From contig NW_026622930.1 in assembly GCF_023065955.2 (NCBI RefSeq), forward strand, positions 19,321,449 to 19,385,448: DNA of 64,000 nt, in the 5' to 3' direction. The notes under the pieces are model-generated. The model saw nothing but the letters and a program-made list of their open reading frames with translations. It was not told where the DNA came from and did not search any database. This document shows, piece after piece, positions 46,450 to 57,544 of the stretch; position 1 is the first letter of the stretch, and every line of letters starts with the position of its first letter. Position numbers and translations under genes: made by a program. The DNA is from Ursus arctos (lineage: Eukaryota; Chordata; Mammalia; Carnivora; Ursidae).

Positions 46450-47645
46450 TCAGAAACAACGCCCACCTTCCCAATTTGTTCTTAGAATACTTAAATTTTA
46501 CAATCATTCAAACAAATTTCTGCTTCCTAATCTTTACCATGCCAAACTCTGTTCCCTTTGGGTTCGTGCCGAGTGCTAAAAAAAAGATCCCGTATAACCT
46601 TCTGTAACTGACTTCTTGTGCAGACAAGAGTAAGAAAAGTCAAGTAAAAAAATGCATATGTTGTTCTGTCAGCACCAAAACAAGACTGGAGGGTTATCAG
46701 GACATTTAAATTTCTCTCTCAGATGACTGAGAGAGTGCAACCAGCTGCACTCAAATTGCATTGAAAATAGATACTTTGCAAATTCTCATCTAAATGAAAG
46801 TTTAAATTACCAAAAGCAGTCTGACCGGTTATCTTTGACTAAAGTGGTTTACGATTTGCATATAAACTTCATTTCTTTTTCTAATTATGCTGAATAAAAT
46901 GCATTCATTTTCTCTGTGATTATAGGCCAGCCCTGCCAAACACCTGTGACTGCCACAAATCCTAATTTGGTATTTATTTACTTCAAAGCAATCTTATTAT
47001 CTAAACGATTCAAAGCATCAAAGGCCTTAATTATTGATAGTTTGATCGGGTTAGCTTCCGCGTCCTTGGGTGGGGGTTTCTGATTGGCTCTTTCCTTTTC
47101 AAGCATTACTTGGCTGCAAGAGGCCATACGATTCTGCTATTAAGGGTATTGGAAATCGCATTCTTCTTTAATTGGAACTAGATTTAGACAGTATCAAAGA
47201 GCCAAGATTGACAGCTGCAATCTGTAGGCTTCCAGGTAAAATGTTTTAAATCCTTGTTTATACTTAGTCTTCCAAATAAGCATTGTATATTATATATATT
47301 TTCCAACCCTTTGGAGAAAACGGACGACTTTCCTTTTCTCTGAAATTTTAGGATCAGCCCAGGATCTGTTGGAAAAACAGGATAATGTAAATGCCATTCC
47401 ATGGGCAAAAAGCAGGTTATCGACAGGGAAGTCATCAGATGAGGGGGTTGAGGATGCTGGGTATTGTTTCGATGCCTGCAATTTACAGAAATGGAGGAGA
47501 GGAGCAGAACAGTTAAATACAAACCTCTGCAAAATTTTACAACTTGCCAATAGGTCCTGCAGGATCAATGCCACATAGCTAGTTCATCATTTTCTAAGCA
47601 ATATTTCATTAGAAATTAGTTGAGCTAATTGAAATTTTGAGTGGA
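46450..47645. other. Repeat-free unique interval; candidate cis-regulatory region
   Basis: No repeat is recognised over 1.2 kb. Motifs cluster between 46830 and 47220: TCF/LEF-like CAAAG words at 46831 ('atctttga', reverse), about 46982, 47010, 47018 ('atcaaagg') and 47193; homeodomain-type 'ttaattattgat' near 47027; inverted CCAAT 'gattggct' near 47082; and 'tgacagctg' (MEIS/E-box overlap) at 47209-47217. Frames here (47184-47578, both strands) lack domains. Motif density alone cannot prove enhancer function. Confidence 0.35.
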
Positions 47646-47649
47646 GTTT

Positions 47650-48335
47650 TAAAACACTTACCAGAATTTCTTGAAGTGTGGACACCGGAGGGTCCTTGAG
47701 ACCCTTGCAGTGATTCCATGATGTCAAAACTATTTCCATGTTACTACTAAACAGTCATTTGCCTTGGGGTGCCTGGGTGGCTCAGCTGGTTAAGTGTCTG
47801 ACTCTTGATATCAGCTTAGGTCTCATCTCAGAGTCTTGAGTTCAAGCCCCATGTACAGCCTACTTAAAAAATAAATAAAAATTTTAAAAAATTAATTAAT
47901 TAAAAAAAGGCATTTGGTTTTTCACTATCATTCTCTTAAAAGTGTATGGTGGAGTATTCCAGAGGCTACACATTACATGTGATATTGCAACAGAGTGATT
48001 ACAGAAACCAGCAGGAGAATCCAGCTGTTTTCCATTAAGCCAATTGTTAGAGATTCACAAAAATGTAAAAATAATACCACTCTTGCCACAAATTAGTTTT
48101 CTTATAGATATTATACATGTTTTTATAAAAATCTGGTATTTGTATTACCATGTAATAGGTTTATTACTTCTTTTAAAAAATGGATTAATATTTTAAAATA
48201 TCTTATTGCTTTAATATGGCAAATATTAATAAACATAATTCATATAAATGAAAGCTTTTGAGTGGTTAATACTTTAGTAGTTTTTAAGAGTGTAAAGAGG
48301 TCCTAAGACTAAAATGTTTGAGAGCCTCTGATTTA
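47650..48335 (+). mobile_element. hAT-type non-autonomous DNA transposon, split by a SINE
   Basis: 'agggtccttgagacccttgc', 'gatgtcaaaactatttcc', then after the SINE 'attctcttaaaagtgtatgg', 'gagaatccagctgttttcc', 'ataggtttattacttctttt' and 'aatgtttgagagcctctga'. The outer parts ('gagggtccttgagacc' and 'gaggtcctaagactaaaat') are near-complementary in the way of hAT ends. I recognise the family but do not fix its name. Confidence 0.7.
47766..47908 (+). mobile_element. CAN-SINE with shortened middle, nested in hAT element
   Basis: 'ggggtgcctgggtggctcag' head passes quickly to 'cctacttaaaaaataaataa', so the usual CT-rich block is missing. Tail of A and TTAA repeats. Flanks 'catttgcctt' and 'catttggttt' are the duplicated target. 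Confidence 0.93.
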
Positions 48336-48523
48336 TGTAAATGAATAAACTATACATCTTCTTAAGACATTCATTACTTTGTGACTTTTTATCGTTCACG
48401 TGTTCTTTGACCGAATTCTTGGTTAAGGCCTTCTGTTTACTCAGCTTTGTACAGCTCAAGTCATAAACAACGAGGCTATAGCTCTCAGAAAGCACGCAAT
48501 CTGGTGTTAGAACTCTACTTGCA

Positions 48524-48728
48524 GGGGCGCCTGGGTGGCTCAGTCGTTAAGCGTCTGCCTTCGGCTCAGGGCGTGATCCCGGCGTTATGGGATCGAGCCC
48601 CACATCAGGCTCCTCTGCTATGAGCCTGCTTCTTCCTCTCCCACTCCCCCTGCTTGTGTTCCCTCTCTCGCTGGCTGTCTCTATCTCTGTCAAATAAATA
48701 AATAAAAAATCTTTCAAAAAAAAAAAAA
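48524..48728 (+). mobile_element. Young CAN-SINE (caniform SINEC1 type)
   Basis: Close to the subfamily consensus throughout. Perfect 12-base target-site duplication 'actctacttgca' at 48512-48523 and 48731-48742. A tail of about 14. Confidence 0.97.
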
Positions 48729-48744
48729 GGACTCTACTTGCAAA

Positions 48745-50445
48745 AAGATAATTCTAATGAAACTGATATGCTGCTCAGTTGCTGTGGTAACAGAGATGGT
48801 TAATATGACAAGCTCAGCTTGGAGAGTCAGTCAGAGCTTGATGGACAACGTCTGGCTTAGAGTATTTAACAACATTAAACCTCTGCTCCTTCCTTTCTTC
48901 CTATCCTCCTCTCCTCCCCACTTCCCAACCACTTGGTGCTAGATCCTCTTAAAAAGACTACTGATACCTCATGTATGACTCCTTCCATTAGCCTTGGGTA
49001 AGTACTTCCAGCATTTCTTCCTGAAAAGCAAACTTTAATGAAGGAAAGGCATAGGCAGGGGGACATTGGGGAGGGGCGAGAGGGTGAAGGCTTATACATC
49101 CTGCTATAGATAAAAGCAGCATCGTCTTAGTGGCCACTAAATTAATCCAAATGGCCATGTGCTTAAATCATACTGGAGAGAAAGGGAGAGGAAAAAAGAT
49201 TATAATGCTCTTAGGATTTGCAATGGTTGTCAGGCAGGTGGGCTGTGGGTTCTACCTATAGCCACTGCCAGATCAATGAAATGCTTTATTTATGCTTGCT
49301 CTAAGCTGTCACTTGACAGGGGTGATCGCTTGTTGTGTGCTTCAGAACAGAGGTAACATGAACACAATGTGACACTCAATTAACCACATGTGTCAATCAG
49401 GAGAAACCCAATGGATTCCACTTTGTCAGCAGCCCCACTCTGTGTGTGTGTGTGTGTGGAAGACAGAGCCCTTTCATTACTGGCACTTCCTGGAGGCTTC
49501 CTGTGTCTAGGCATCGCCCAGATCAATTCTGTAGACCTGAACTAATGTTTCAGTACGGAAATCTAAAAGGTGAACCACAGGACTGCATTTAGCTTCTCTG
49601 CTTGTTACATTGCTCAGGCCACAATTCAGTGCTGATAGAGGTTCGCAGAATAACTCCTCCTTTTCTCTTCTGCCTTAAACTCAGATCTCTCACCCATCTG
49701 AGTGTAATAATGACATTGATTAGTTGAAGGTAGTGCTTTTTCATGGGCTTAGTTGAACTCCCAGCCCCCAGCTCCTATTCCCTTTTCCTCTGGCCAAGAC
49801 TGGGACATTACTCCATTGGGTAGACTCAGCCTGGTGAAATAAGATATTTTAACTTTTTTTTTTTTTTTTTTTTTTTTTGCATTTCTTTAAACCCCTAGCT
49901 CCAAAGAGCTGGAAGGAAACCCTAGCTACTATCTAGGTCTCTGTGTTTGTTCAAAACAATTATTTTGTTAAATGAATGAATGAATCTTACCATGTTTTAC
50001 AAAAACACAAGTAAAAAAATAAGGACTTTCAATCTCCAGGAACAAAACTTTCTTTATATTTAGAAAAAAAAATTCATTGGGTATTGTAATGCAGTATTTA
50101 ACTCTTCTATATCATTTTTCCCACTTACAGGGATATATCTAGATAGAAGGATGTATAGATATAGATATTTGTTCACTTTTCTAAGCTGATAACTTCCTCT
50201 TTTATCCCTGATTTCCTGATTTACTTCCCAAAATAAGACTGAAGGGGTTGGCCTGCCTTTACATGTATACAAGTAAATTATAATTCAAGATTATAAGAAT
50301 TAACATGCATTAATAAAAGGCAATACATTTTCTAATGATAAGGAGAAAGCACTTCTCTCGCTAAAGGTTAATAAAGCAGAAAACACCACAGCATGTAGCA
50401 GCTGAGAAGTGCTTCCATGCAGAAGGCAGTCTGCAGTAGTAAAGC
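48745..50445. other. Unique sequence with simple repeats, no gene seen
   Basis: A (GT)9 tract lies at 49440-49457 and a run of 25 T at 49854-49878. No transposon body is attached to the T run. Frames here lack domains. Confidence 0.45.
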
Positions 50446-50449
50446 CAAG

Positions 50450-50640
50450 AACAAAGGAGCTAAGACTGCTTCTGTTTGCATGCTGACTCCGCCATGTAAG
50501 AGGTGTGTGGACTCGGGCAAGTTATTTAGGTTCTCTGTGCCTCAATTTTATCTTTATAAAATGGAGATAATGGCATTACCTACCTTGGGGGTCGTGATCA
50601 GTGTATGAGTGATTGCATTTAAAACACGTGTAACGGTGGG
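50450..50640 (+). repeat. MIR SINE relic
   Basis: 'gctgactccgccatgtaaga', 'gtgtgtggactcgggcaag', 'ttctctgtgcctcaatttta' and 'ataaaatggagataatggca' match MIR in order, one of the better-preserved MIRs in the window. Confidence 0.9.
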
Positions 50641-50934
50641 AGAACCATTCGAAGTGATAGATGTTTTCACTCTCCTTATTACTTTATCCTTTCTGTCATC
50701 CAAGGGCTGCTAGCCTCTGGTATCTTATTAACTCAAATTTTATTGCTCGACATTTTTCAACATATTGTCTCTTGATTGGGGTTTGAGTGCTTGTCTTTGT
50801 AAACCTCATCCATTGGTCTTAGTTTTGTCTTTCTGGAGTATTCAGTACAAATATATAGCTTCTTCTACATAGTAGGCTCTCACCCGCTTGACTCTAATGA
50901 TCAAGTCACCACTTAGACTTCACTTGTCTGAATT

Positions 50935-51150
50935 AATCACAGGCACATTTGACTTTGAGCTCAGGATCTGGAACCAGGTTTCCCAAGATTATATCAGAGC
51001 TCAGCAACCTTTAGACATGGAATGTGGGCACTTGTTTTTTATTTAAGCTTGTCTATTCCTTGATTTCTTCATCCATAAAATGAGATAATATAACCAACCT
51101 CATAGTCTTTATCTTGACAATTCAATGTACTAACCCATGAAAAATGCATA
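50935..51150 (+). repeat. MIR SINE relic
   Basis: 'gatttcttcatccataaaat', 'gagataatataaccaacctc' and the preceding 'gagctcaggatctggaacc' follow MIR. Weaker at the 5' end. Confidence 0.7.
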
Positions 51151-51199
51151 TCACACCCCTTGAGGAGGTAGAGTATAAGCCCCCACCCCTTAAGTATAA

Positions 51200-52012
51200 A
51201 CTACACAAAATAACTTCTTTCCAAAGAGTACAATATGAGAAGGGGGAAAAATAAGTAAATTAATAGTGGAGAAAATCTAACAAACACTCCCTCAGCCGTG
51301 TAATCAAGGTTAACATCAACAGTGATAACTAATGTTGATAGTGTTATCCTTGATATGATGTGATGAGTATGGCACTTTACTTCTGTGGTCTTCCTCCCCA
51401 AAACCCATAGCCCCAATCTACTTGTGAGAAAAACATCAGACAAATCCCAATAGAGGTTAATTCTACAAAATACCTGACTAGTACTCTTCAGAACCATCCA
51501 AGGCATCAAAATTAAGACAAGTCCAAAAAACTGACACAGAAGCTTAAGAAGACACGATGAATAAATGTAAAATGGTACATTAATGGGATCTTGAGACAAA
51601 AAAAAAAAAGATTAGTAGGTAAAAACTAAAGAAATGCAAATGAAGTATGGACTTTAGTTAATAATAATATATCGGTATTGGTTCATTAAATGTGAGAAAT
51701 GTATCATATTAATATATGATCTAAATGATAGAGGAAACTAGACGCAAGGTATAAGAAAATTCTTTGTGGAATGCCTGGGTGTCTTGGTTGGTTAAGTGTC
51801 TGCCTTCAGCTCAGGTCATGATCCCAGGGTCCTGGGTCCTGCATTGGGCTCCTTGCTCAGCGAGGAGCCTGCTTTCCTCTCGGCCTGCTCTACCTGCCTC
51901 TCCCCTTGCTTGTGCTCCCTCTCTCTCTAACAAATTAGTAAAATCTTTAAAAAAATGCTTTCTTTGTAACTTTTCTATAAATCTTACACTATTCTAAAAT
52001 TAAAAGGTGGAA
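51200..52012 (+). mobile_element. L1 (L1M) 3' UTR end, split by a SINE
   Basis: 'gaagggggaaaaataagtaa', 'agtggagaaaatctaacaaa', 'gtgatgagtatggcacttta', 'tcagacaaatcccaatagag', 'tattggttcattaaatgtga' and 'ctattctaaaattaaaaggt' follow the old L1 3' UTR. The 132-codon minus frame at 51201-51599 lies antisense to it and is not a gene. Confidence 0.92.
51769..51957 (+). mobile_element. CAN-SINE nested in the L1 3' UTR
   Basis: 'aatgcctgggtgtcttggtt' head (diverged), 'gatcccagggtcctgggtc', CT region and short A tail. Target-site duplication 'ttctttgt' at 51760-51767 and 51960-51967. Confidence 0.93.
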
Positions 52013-52014
52013 AA

Positions 52015-53745
52015 ATGGTATGTTACAATTGTGTCTGAACATAGTAAAAACTCAATATATGCTATTATTATTACATTTTTATTAGACCTGTTCTCATGTG
52101 ACATGGATGCCACTTGAATATAACAAGATTTGAGAAGCATGTGTATATGGGCCGGCAGAAGGGACATGTTTGTGAGAGGGAGGCTTATTCACAGTCATTG
52201 ACCAAGATTTCAGGTGTTTGCATTGATACAGATCCCAAAGATAATTACTGAGTTGGTACTGTACTCCCCTAGCAAATGCTACTATTTAATAATTTTTTTT
52301 CCAGAGAAGTCACTTGACTGTCCTCAAAGTATTCTGAATCAAAATCTGAAACTCTAAATTAACAGGATGATAAAACTTTATATTAATGTATTAGTGTGAA
52401 TTTTGGCTCAATGTTGTGTCTAAATTAAAGGAGTACAATTGACCTTAGGGGTATAGTTTGAAATGATTGGCATGTGCTTGGATATGGGCAGCTTGCCATC
52501 ATTGAATACCTGGCTGCACTTAATAAGTGCCAGGTTTATATGCAGCTAGCTTCACAAAGTAGAGGTCTCCAGGGCTCTCCTGCAAAAGCAGCTTGTGGTA
52601 AGAAGACATTCACGCCACCTGATGTTATTGCCTTTGCATCTTCTGAAGCTCCCATAAATTTTTTGTACCTCCTAGGAGCTGACAATACAGATCTAGGTCT
52701 TCACAGCCCACATATGTATACAAATTCCCACATCTTTTTCTCCGCCATGTGAATACTGATCCCTAGCCTGGTATGATGGGAAGCACATCCCTGGGCTTTC
52801 ACTTTTGGAACTCTTTTGTTTTCAATCAATAAAAGCAAACATTATAGAGGCAAAATTGTTTCTTGAAAATACCTGCAAATTTGGTGACTTCTGTCTAGTT
52901 ATTCTCAGGACTTGTGTTCTTTTCTTTGATTTTTTATTTTCTCTATTGAAATTTGGTAATGTTACCACATCACAAAACAAGGACAACTATGATATCTTTT
53001 CCATTTTACATAAATGGATCCATGTCCTTTTGACAGTTTTCTCACGGATGCTGACAGTGTATTTCCCATCTGAGGATGTGAGGATGCATAAATCTCCATC
53101 AACCCCACTTCACGGTGGTGTTTATGGTTTCTCACTAGGCTGTTTGCTCATCTTAAGATGTATTCTAGTATTTTAAATAAGGTACATGAACCAGAACATA
53201 GCCATCTAGGGGTGTGGCCCAGATTATAGGGGAGCAATTACCTTAATTTACTTAACTCCTCACTTGCATTAATGTATAACCAATTATAGATTGTATATTT
53301 TTTCCCAATAAAATATCCCCAGCTTATGTCTCACATATTCCATAATAACCACTGACAAGTCCAGCCATACCTGTGTTTGTGAAATCAGGCTATATATCAT
53401 GGATGATAAAATACCTGACAGAATTTCCCCAAGGGTTCGGAATCTATGGAAATTGGTACAGAAGAAGTACTTAATGTTATAAACACTCATATTTATTTTT
53501 CCTAAAGACTGTTTTAAGGTTATGATGGCTCCAGTAAAAAAGCAAAATAGTGAATAATTGTGTGATGAGAAAGGGTATATTCCCATTAACCTTCCCAGAT
53601 TTGTGACTAAAAATAGAATTATACATTTTCAGAGCATTTTATCTGCATCGATCTGTGAGGTTATCTTTCTTTCACTTTTAAGTTATAATAAATGAAGAAT
53701 TGTGTCGTCCTTACTACAGCATAAAGCCCCTTGATATTCTCCCAT
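52015..53745. other. Unique sequence, no gene seen
   Basis: Frames of 92 (52474-52752), 123 (52805-53176) and 100 codons (53284-53586) have no recognisable domain and no supporting splice structure. Confidence 0.45.
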
Positions 53746-53749
53746 TCTT

Positions 53750-54130
53750 CCCCATCTTTCTTACATCTGTTTACTCGGCACGTATTTCCTATGTGTTGGG
53801 GATAAAAATGGGGATGATGTGGTTGCTACCCTTAAAGAGTACTTATTTTCAAGCAGACTACATTTTGAACATGCTGTTGAAGTGCAAAATTACTGGTTCT
53901 TGAATAGCTCCTTGAAGACAGTGGCATCAAATCTGTGACTGAAAGGACCAGAAGGAGGTGCCAGACTGTGGAAAGTATGAAGGGTAGAAAGCATTTCAGG
54001 GAGAGGCAAGAGCAGCCACTCATTGACTTTGTGGAGAAGATAGTATATGTTTGAGGAATGAAATTTTGAATTAAGGCTAAGAACAGTAGAGAGAGTTTCT
54101 GTCCTTCTGTACAAGACTGAACTGCAGGAG
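53750..54130 (-). repeat. Possible L2 LINE relic
   Basis: 'cgtatttcctatgtgttggg', 'aaaatggggatgatgtggtt', 'gagtacttattttcaagc' and 'aggtgccagactgtgg' weakly follow reversed L2 order. Confidence 0.45.
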
Positions 54131-54209
54131 AGGGCTGGAAAAGGCTAGGGGGATGATGTTTAATGGCAAGTAATGGCATTGCAGGGAAGCACCAACTGTA
54201 CATGAAAAA

Positions 54210-55050
54210 CTGCCCACTGGAAACTCAAGGTTATCTTTAAAAAGAATCATGACTGTTCTCACCCAGATGTAACACTTTTATTGGCTCCAGGAGGAAACTT
54301 TTGCTCAAAAACATTTCCTCTGAAATTCCAACATTAGAGATTTATGCCCATGTCTTAAGAAGCTCAATTTTTTAAATGTCAGTACTACTTGAGGTTAAGC
54401 AGAGCTATAATTCACCCATGGTTTGGTGTGGAGTCCCGTGATACGGATGCTTTTTTTCTCTTTATGGCTTAATCATACCAATTATGACTGGAAAATGGGA
54501 ACTTCCATGGGAGGGTGAATGGAAAGGTCACCCTTCCTCTTTGAATTATCAGAGAAGGGATCTGTGCAAAGAGCAGGCCACTTCAAGAGGTTGCAGAAGG
54601 ATACCTGGCGAAGAGAGGGAGCTGTGTGGAATAATACATATGAACTCCGTCCTTTCACTGGATCTCTAGCAAAGTACCAATAATTCAGTTTCCTTTTGTT
54701 TTCAAATCACATTATTCTTTCAATTTTTTTTTAGATAAATGACTTCCTTTTAATTGGCAAATCAATATTGTGTTTAGTATAGTCTTTTTTTTTTCCTGTA
54801 AAAGTGACCTACCTACCCACAAGAAAGACACCAACTGCTGCTAATTTGTATATTTGTGGCAAGTTATTGGCAGCATATCATATTGTCTAGAAAAGAATGC
54901 AAGAGAAAAAACCACACTTTATTTCCAGTTTTCTTGCTCATTCTCACAAGGAGTTACAAGTAACTTTTTATTTCACAACCAGGAATTTATGAGGCTAGAG
55001 GGACAAGAGAGTGAAAATGTGATAAATTAATAATCCTAATGGAAGGAAGA
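54210..55050. other. Unique sequence, no gene seen
   Basis: No repeat or exon recognised. Confidence 0.4.
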
Positions 55051-55059
55051 ATGGTTTGC

Positions 55060-55250
55060 AATTTAGAGAAACCTGAGTTTGAATCTCAGTTCTTCAAAGT
55101 AATATTTAGTAAACTCTCTGAACCTCATTTCTCACATTAGTTAAATTTGAATAATACCTATTTTATAGGGCTGTAGGAAGGAATAAATAATGTAAAATAA
55201 AGTGTCTATCACAATAGCCTATACACATTAGGTGATCCACTAAATTATAA
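55060..55250 (+). repeat. MIR SINE relic
   Basis: 'ctgagtttgaatctcagttc', 'actctctgaacctcatttct' and 'ggctgtaggaaggaataaat' in MIR order. Confidence 0.85.
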
Positions 55251-55444
55251 CCAATGTAATTATAATAATGCAACAGTGATGTGATCCAAAATACTGTTCA
55301 CCACTAACCACTTGCCAAAGTGGAAAGACAGAAGAACAACAGATCTGTGAAAGAGAGGATGTAAAAATACTAATGTATCCTTATAGAGAGCTTCCTGTGG
55401 TCAAAAAGTGACTTTACTGTATGTTAATTAAGACTTCCCGTGTA

Positions 55445-55640
55445 TAAATTAATTGAATTCTCAGAATAACCCAATGAAATAGTTAGACTATAATTGCTCA
55501 CCTTCTATAAGTAAGGAAACTGAGGCATAAATACCTTAATTTTATCAAGGTTAAAGAAAGAAAGAAAAGCAAGAGGCACTAAGTAGCAGAGCTAGTATTT
55601 GAGCCAAAGCAATCCGGCTCAATGCAGAGCTCTTAAGATA
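55445..55640 (-). repeat. MIR SINE relic
   Basis: 'ctcagaataacccaatgaaa', 'agtaaggaaactgaggcata', 'agtagcagagctagtatttg' and 'aatgcagagctcttaa' follow reversed MIRb. It lies 200 bases from a plus-strand MIR, giving an inverted MIR pair. Confidence 0.88.
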
Positions 55641-56227
55641 TTGTGCAATAATGCCTTTGTCGTGTATTAAAGTCCCTGCTCCTACACCAAAGTTATCTTT
55701 ATTCTGCATTATATTAACATTAAAATCTAATGGCTTCATACTGTGATTTGTCACTTTGTACATACCCTTGTGGAAAGTATCAGAAGTTAATTTAATTAAT
55801 TAGTGAAGATACTTGGAATTACGGCACATTTTTATTTAGAATACGCATAACTCAAAACACAGAGATGGCTGATGACTGTTTGTTAACCCAATATATATTG
55901 CAAGCATATTGAGGAGATCTTGAATGTCCACCATCTCTTTCTTTTATGTGTGCAATCTTCCTTGTGGCAATTAATTATTATTAATTCAGCATATATAACA
56001 AGAGCAATGAGTTGTCTTTGTCCTCAGGCAGATGAGAAACTTCACATCTAAATGAGTATTTTCCCCTTTCCTCAAAGTAGTCACTTTTAGAAGCCAGATG
56101 TTTATTTCCATGAGGGTAATTGCCTTTATTGTTTCTTATTTTATTTTTTAAGAAGCCTACGAGCCTGAGATATATTTATTAGTTTTAGTATTCTCAATGG
56201 TAGCAACATTTCCTTTCTATATTTAGA

Positions 56228-56230
56228 GAT

Positions 56231-56277
<47 letters not shown>

Positions 56278-56308
56278 GATAGATAGATAGATGATAGACA
56301 GATGATAG
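56228..56308. repeat. (GATA)n microsatellite
   Basis: About twelve GATA units followed by interrupted GATGATA and CAGATGATA units. Confidence 0.97.
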
Positions 56309-56309
56309 A

Positions 56310-56700
56310 ATTGGAGGAAGTCATCAAGAAGATGTAACTGTTGGTTGACCTGCAAGCTGGATCTAGGCAATTAGAGGCTCTTCATCCTCTCTCTGCCCTT
56401 GGATTTTACATGATGTCCCACTGTTCCCATAGCCAGGCTGTTACCAAGGATGCAGCCTTAGGAGAGCAATGTGTTATAGAAGCCATCTGGACTGAATACA
56501 TGACCAAGTACCATTAAGGTGTCTATGTAAACTTTTAAGATTCTGGTGGGCAGTACAGAAATCTACTCATCCTTGTGGCCTCCCAAGACAAGCATCATAT
56601 AGAGGTTCCCTTGCTTATTAAACTTGCCACCTCCCAATCTAGAGTGGCCTGCCTCTTCAGTGTCTCCTAGCCCTCAGTGTGTGGGGGCCAGTTTGGAAAC
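56310..56700 (+). mobile_element. Suspected ERVL-like LTR, family unknown
   Basis: The interval reads like an LTR: 'gccatctggactgaatacat', then 'ccttgcttattaaacttgcc' (a polyadenylation-like signal) and a T/G-rich end 'gtgtgtgggggcc'. I cannot name the family or define terminal TG/CA, so this is tentative. Confidence 0.3.
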
Positions 56701-57069
56701 CAACGGATAGGTAGATAGGTATGTGTATATATACCATTACTTATTATATTTAATTGTGATTATCTAGAGTTATATATACTATATATAATTACTTATATAT
56801 CCATATATCTATATGTCTATAAACCTTTATCTCTCCATCTATCCCTCTAGCCATTTTTTTCATCCTACATTATTTACAACTTTTACATTGCTCAGGTCTT
56901 TCTTGTCAGAAAAAAGATTGGGTGAGACACGGACAAAACTTCTGTAGTCCTTGTGAATAGTAGGTAGATAATCCATGTTTTTAATCATAGTAAAGCACCA
57001 TGTGATGTATTGATATGCTGTTTCCCTCATATTAGATTCCCTAGTGTTTTATATGGATGTTCTTCCTCC

Positions 57070-57540
57070 TCTTTCTCCTGCTCCTCCTCTTTCTCTTAGT
57101 ATTTGTTCTTCTTTATTGCACTGGATAAGATTTGCCATATAATGCTCAATAAAGTATTTTAACACATTCCTACCTTGTTTCAAATCTTAGGGGTAAAGGG
57201 TTCAGTCTTTCACCATAAACTATGATATTAACTGCAAGATGTTTGTAGGTGCCCTTTATCAGATTAAAGCACTTTTCTATATTTCTGCTATGCTGAAATT
57301 TTTTTTATTACAAATAGATATTGAATTTTGTCAAGTGCTTTCTATATATCTATTGAGAGGATCACATATTTTTTTCTCCTTTATTTAATCATGTGCGCAC
57401 AAATTACATTAATGACTAGTGAATTTCTGAGAAAATTCCACTTGATTCTAAGGCATTGTATTTTATATTGTTGAATTCAATTTACTAACATCGTATTAAA
57501 CAACCTTATATCTGTATTTATGATAGATTTGGGCCCTTCC
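57070..57540 (-). mobile_element. Old L1 ORF2 fragment, minus strand
   Basis: Plus-strand words 'cttaggggtaaagggttcag', 'tctttcaccataaactatga', 'ttgaattttgtcaagtgctt', 'ctattgagaggatcacatat' and 'ttgttgaattcaatttacta' are the reversed reverse-transcriptase region of ORF2. Stops and deletions throughout. No tail, so it is an internal fragment. Confidence 0.85.
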
Positions 57541-57544
57541 TGGT

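Noticed and set aside
48524..48600. tRNA-like A-box/B-box sequence (also in the other SINE heads)
   Set aside because: It is the tRNA-derived head of a CAN-SINE; a cloverleaf is not preserved and it is followed by the SINE body.
49854..49878. Run of 25 T as a possible processed-pseudogene tail on the minus strand
   Set aside because: The adjacent sequence, read on the minus strand, resembles no gene I recognise and I see no target-site duplication.
51201..51599. 132-codon minus-strand frame
   Set aside because: It lies antisense to the 3' UTR of an L1, so it is a chance frame in a transposon.
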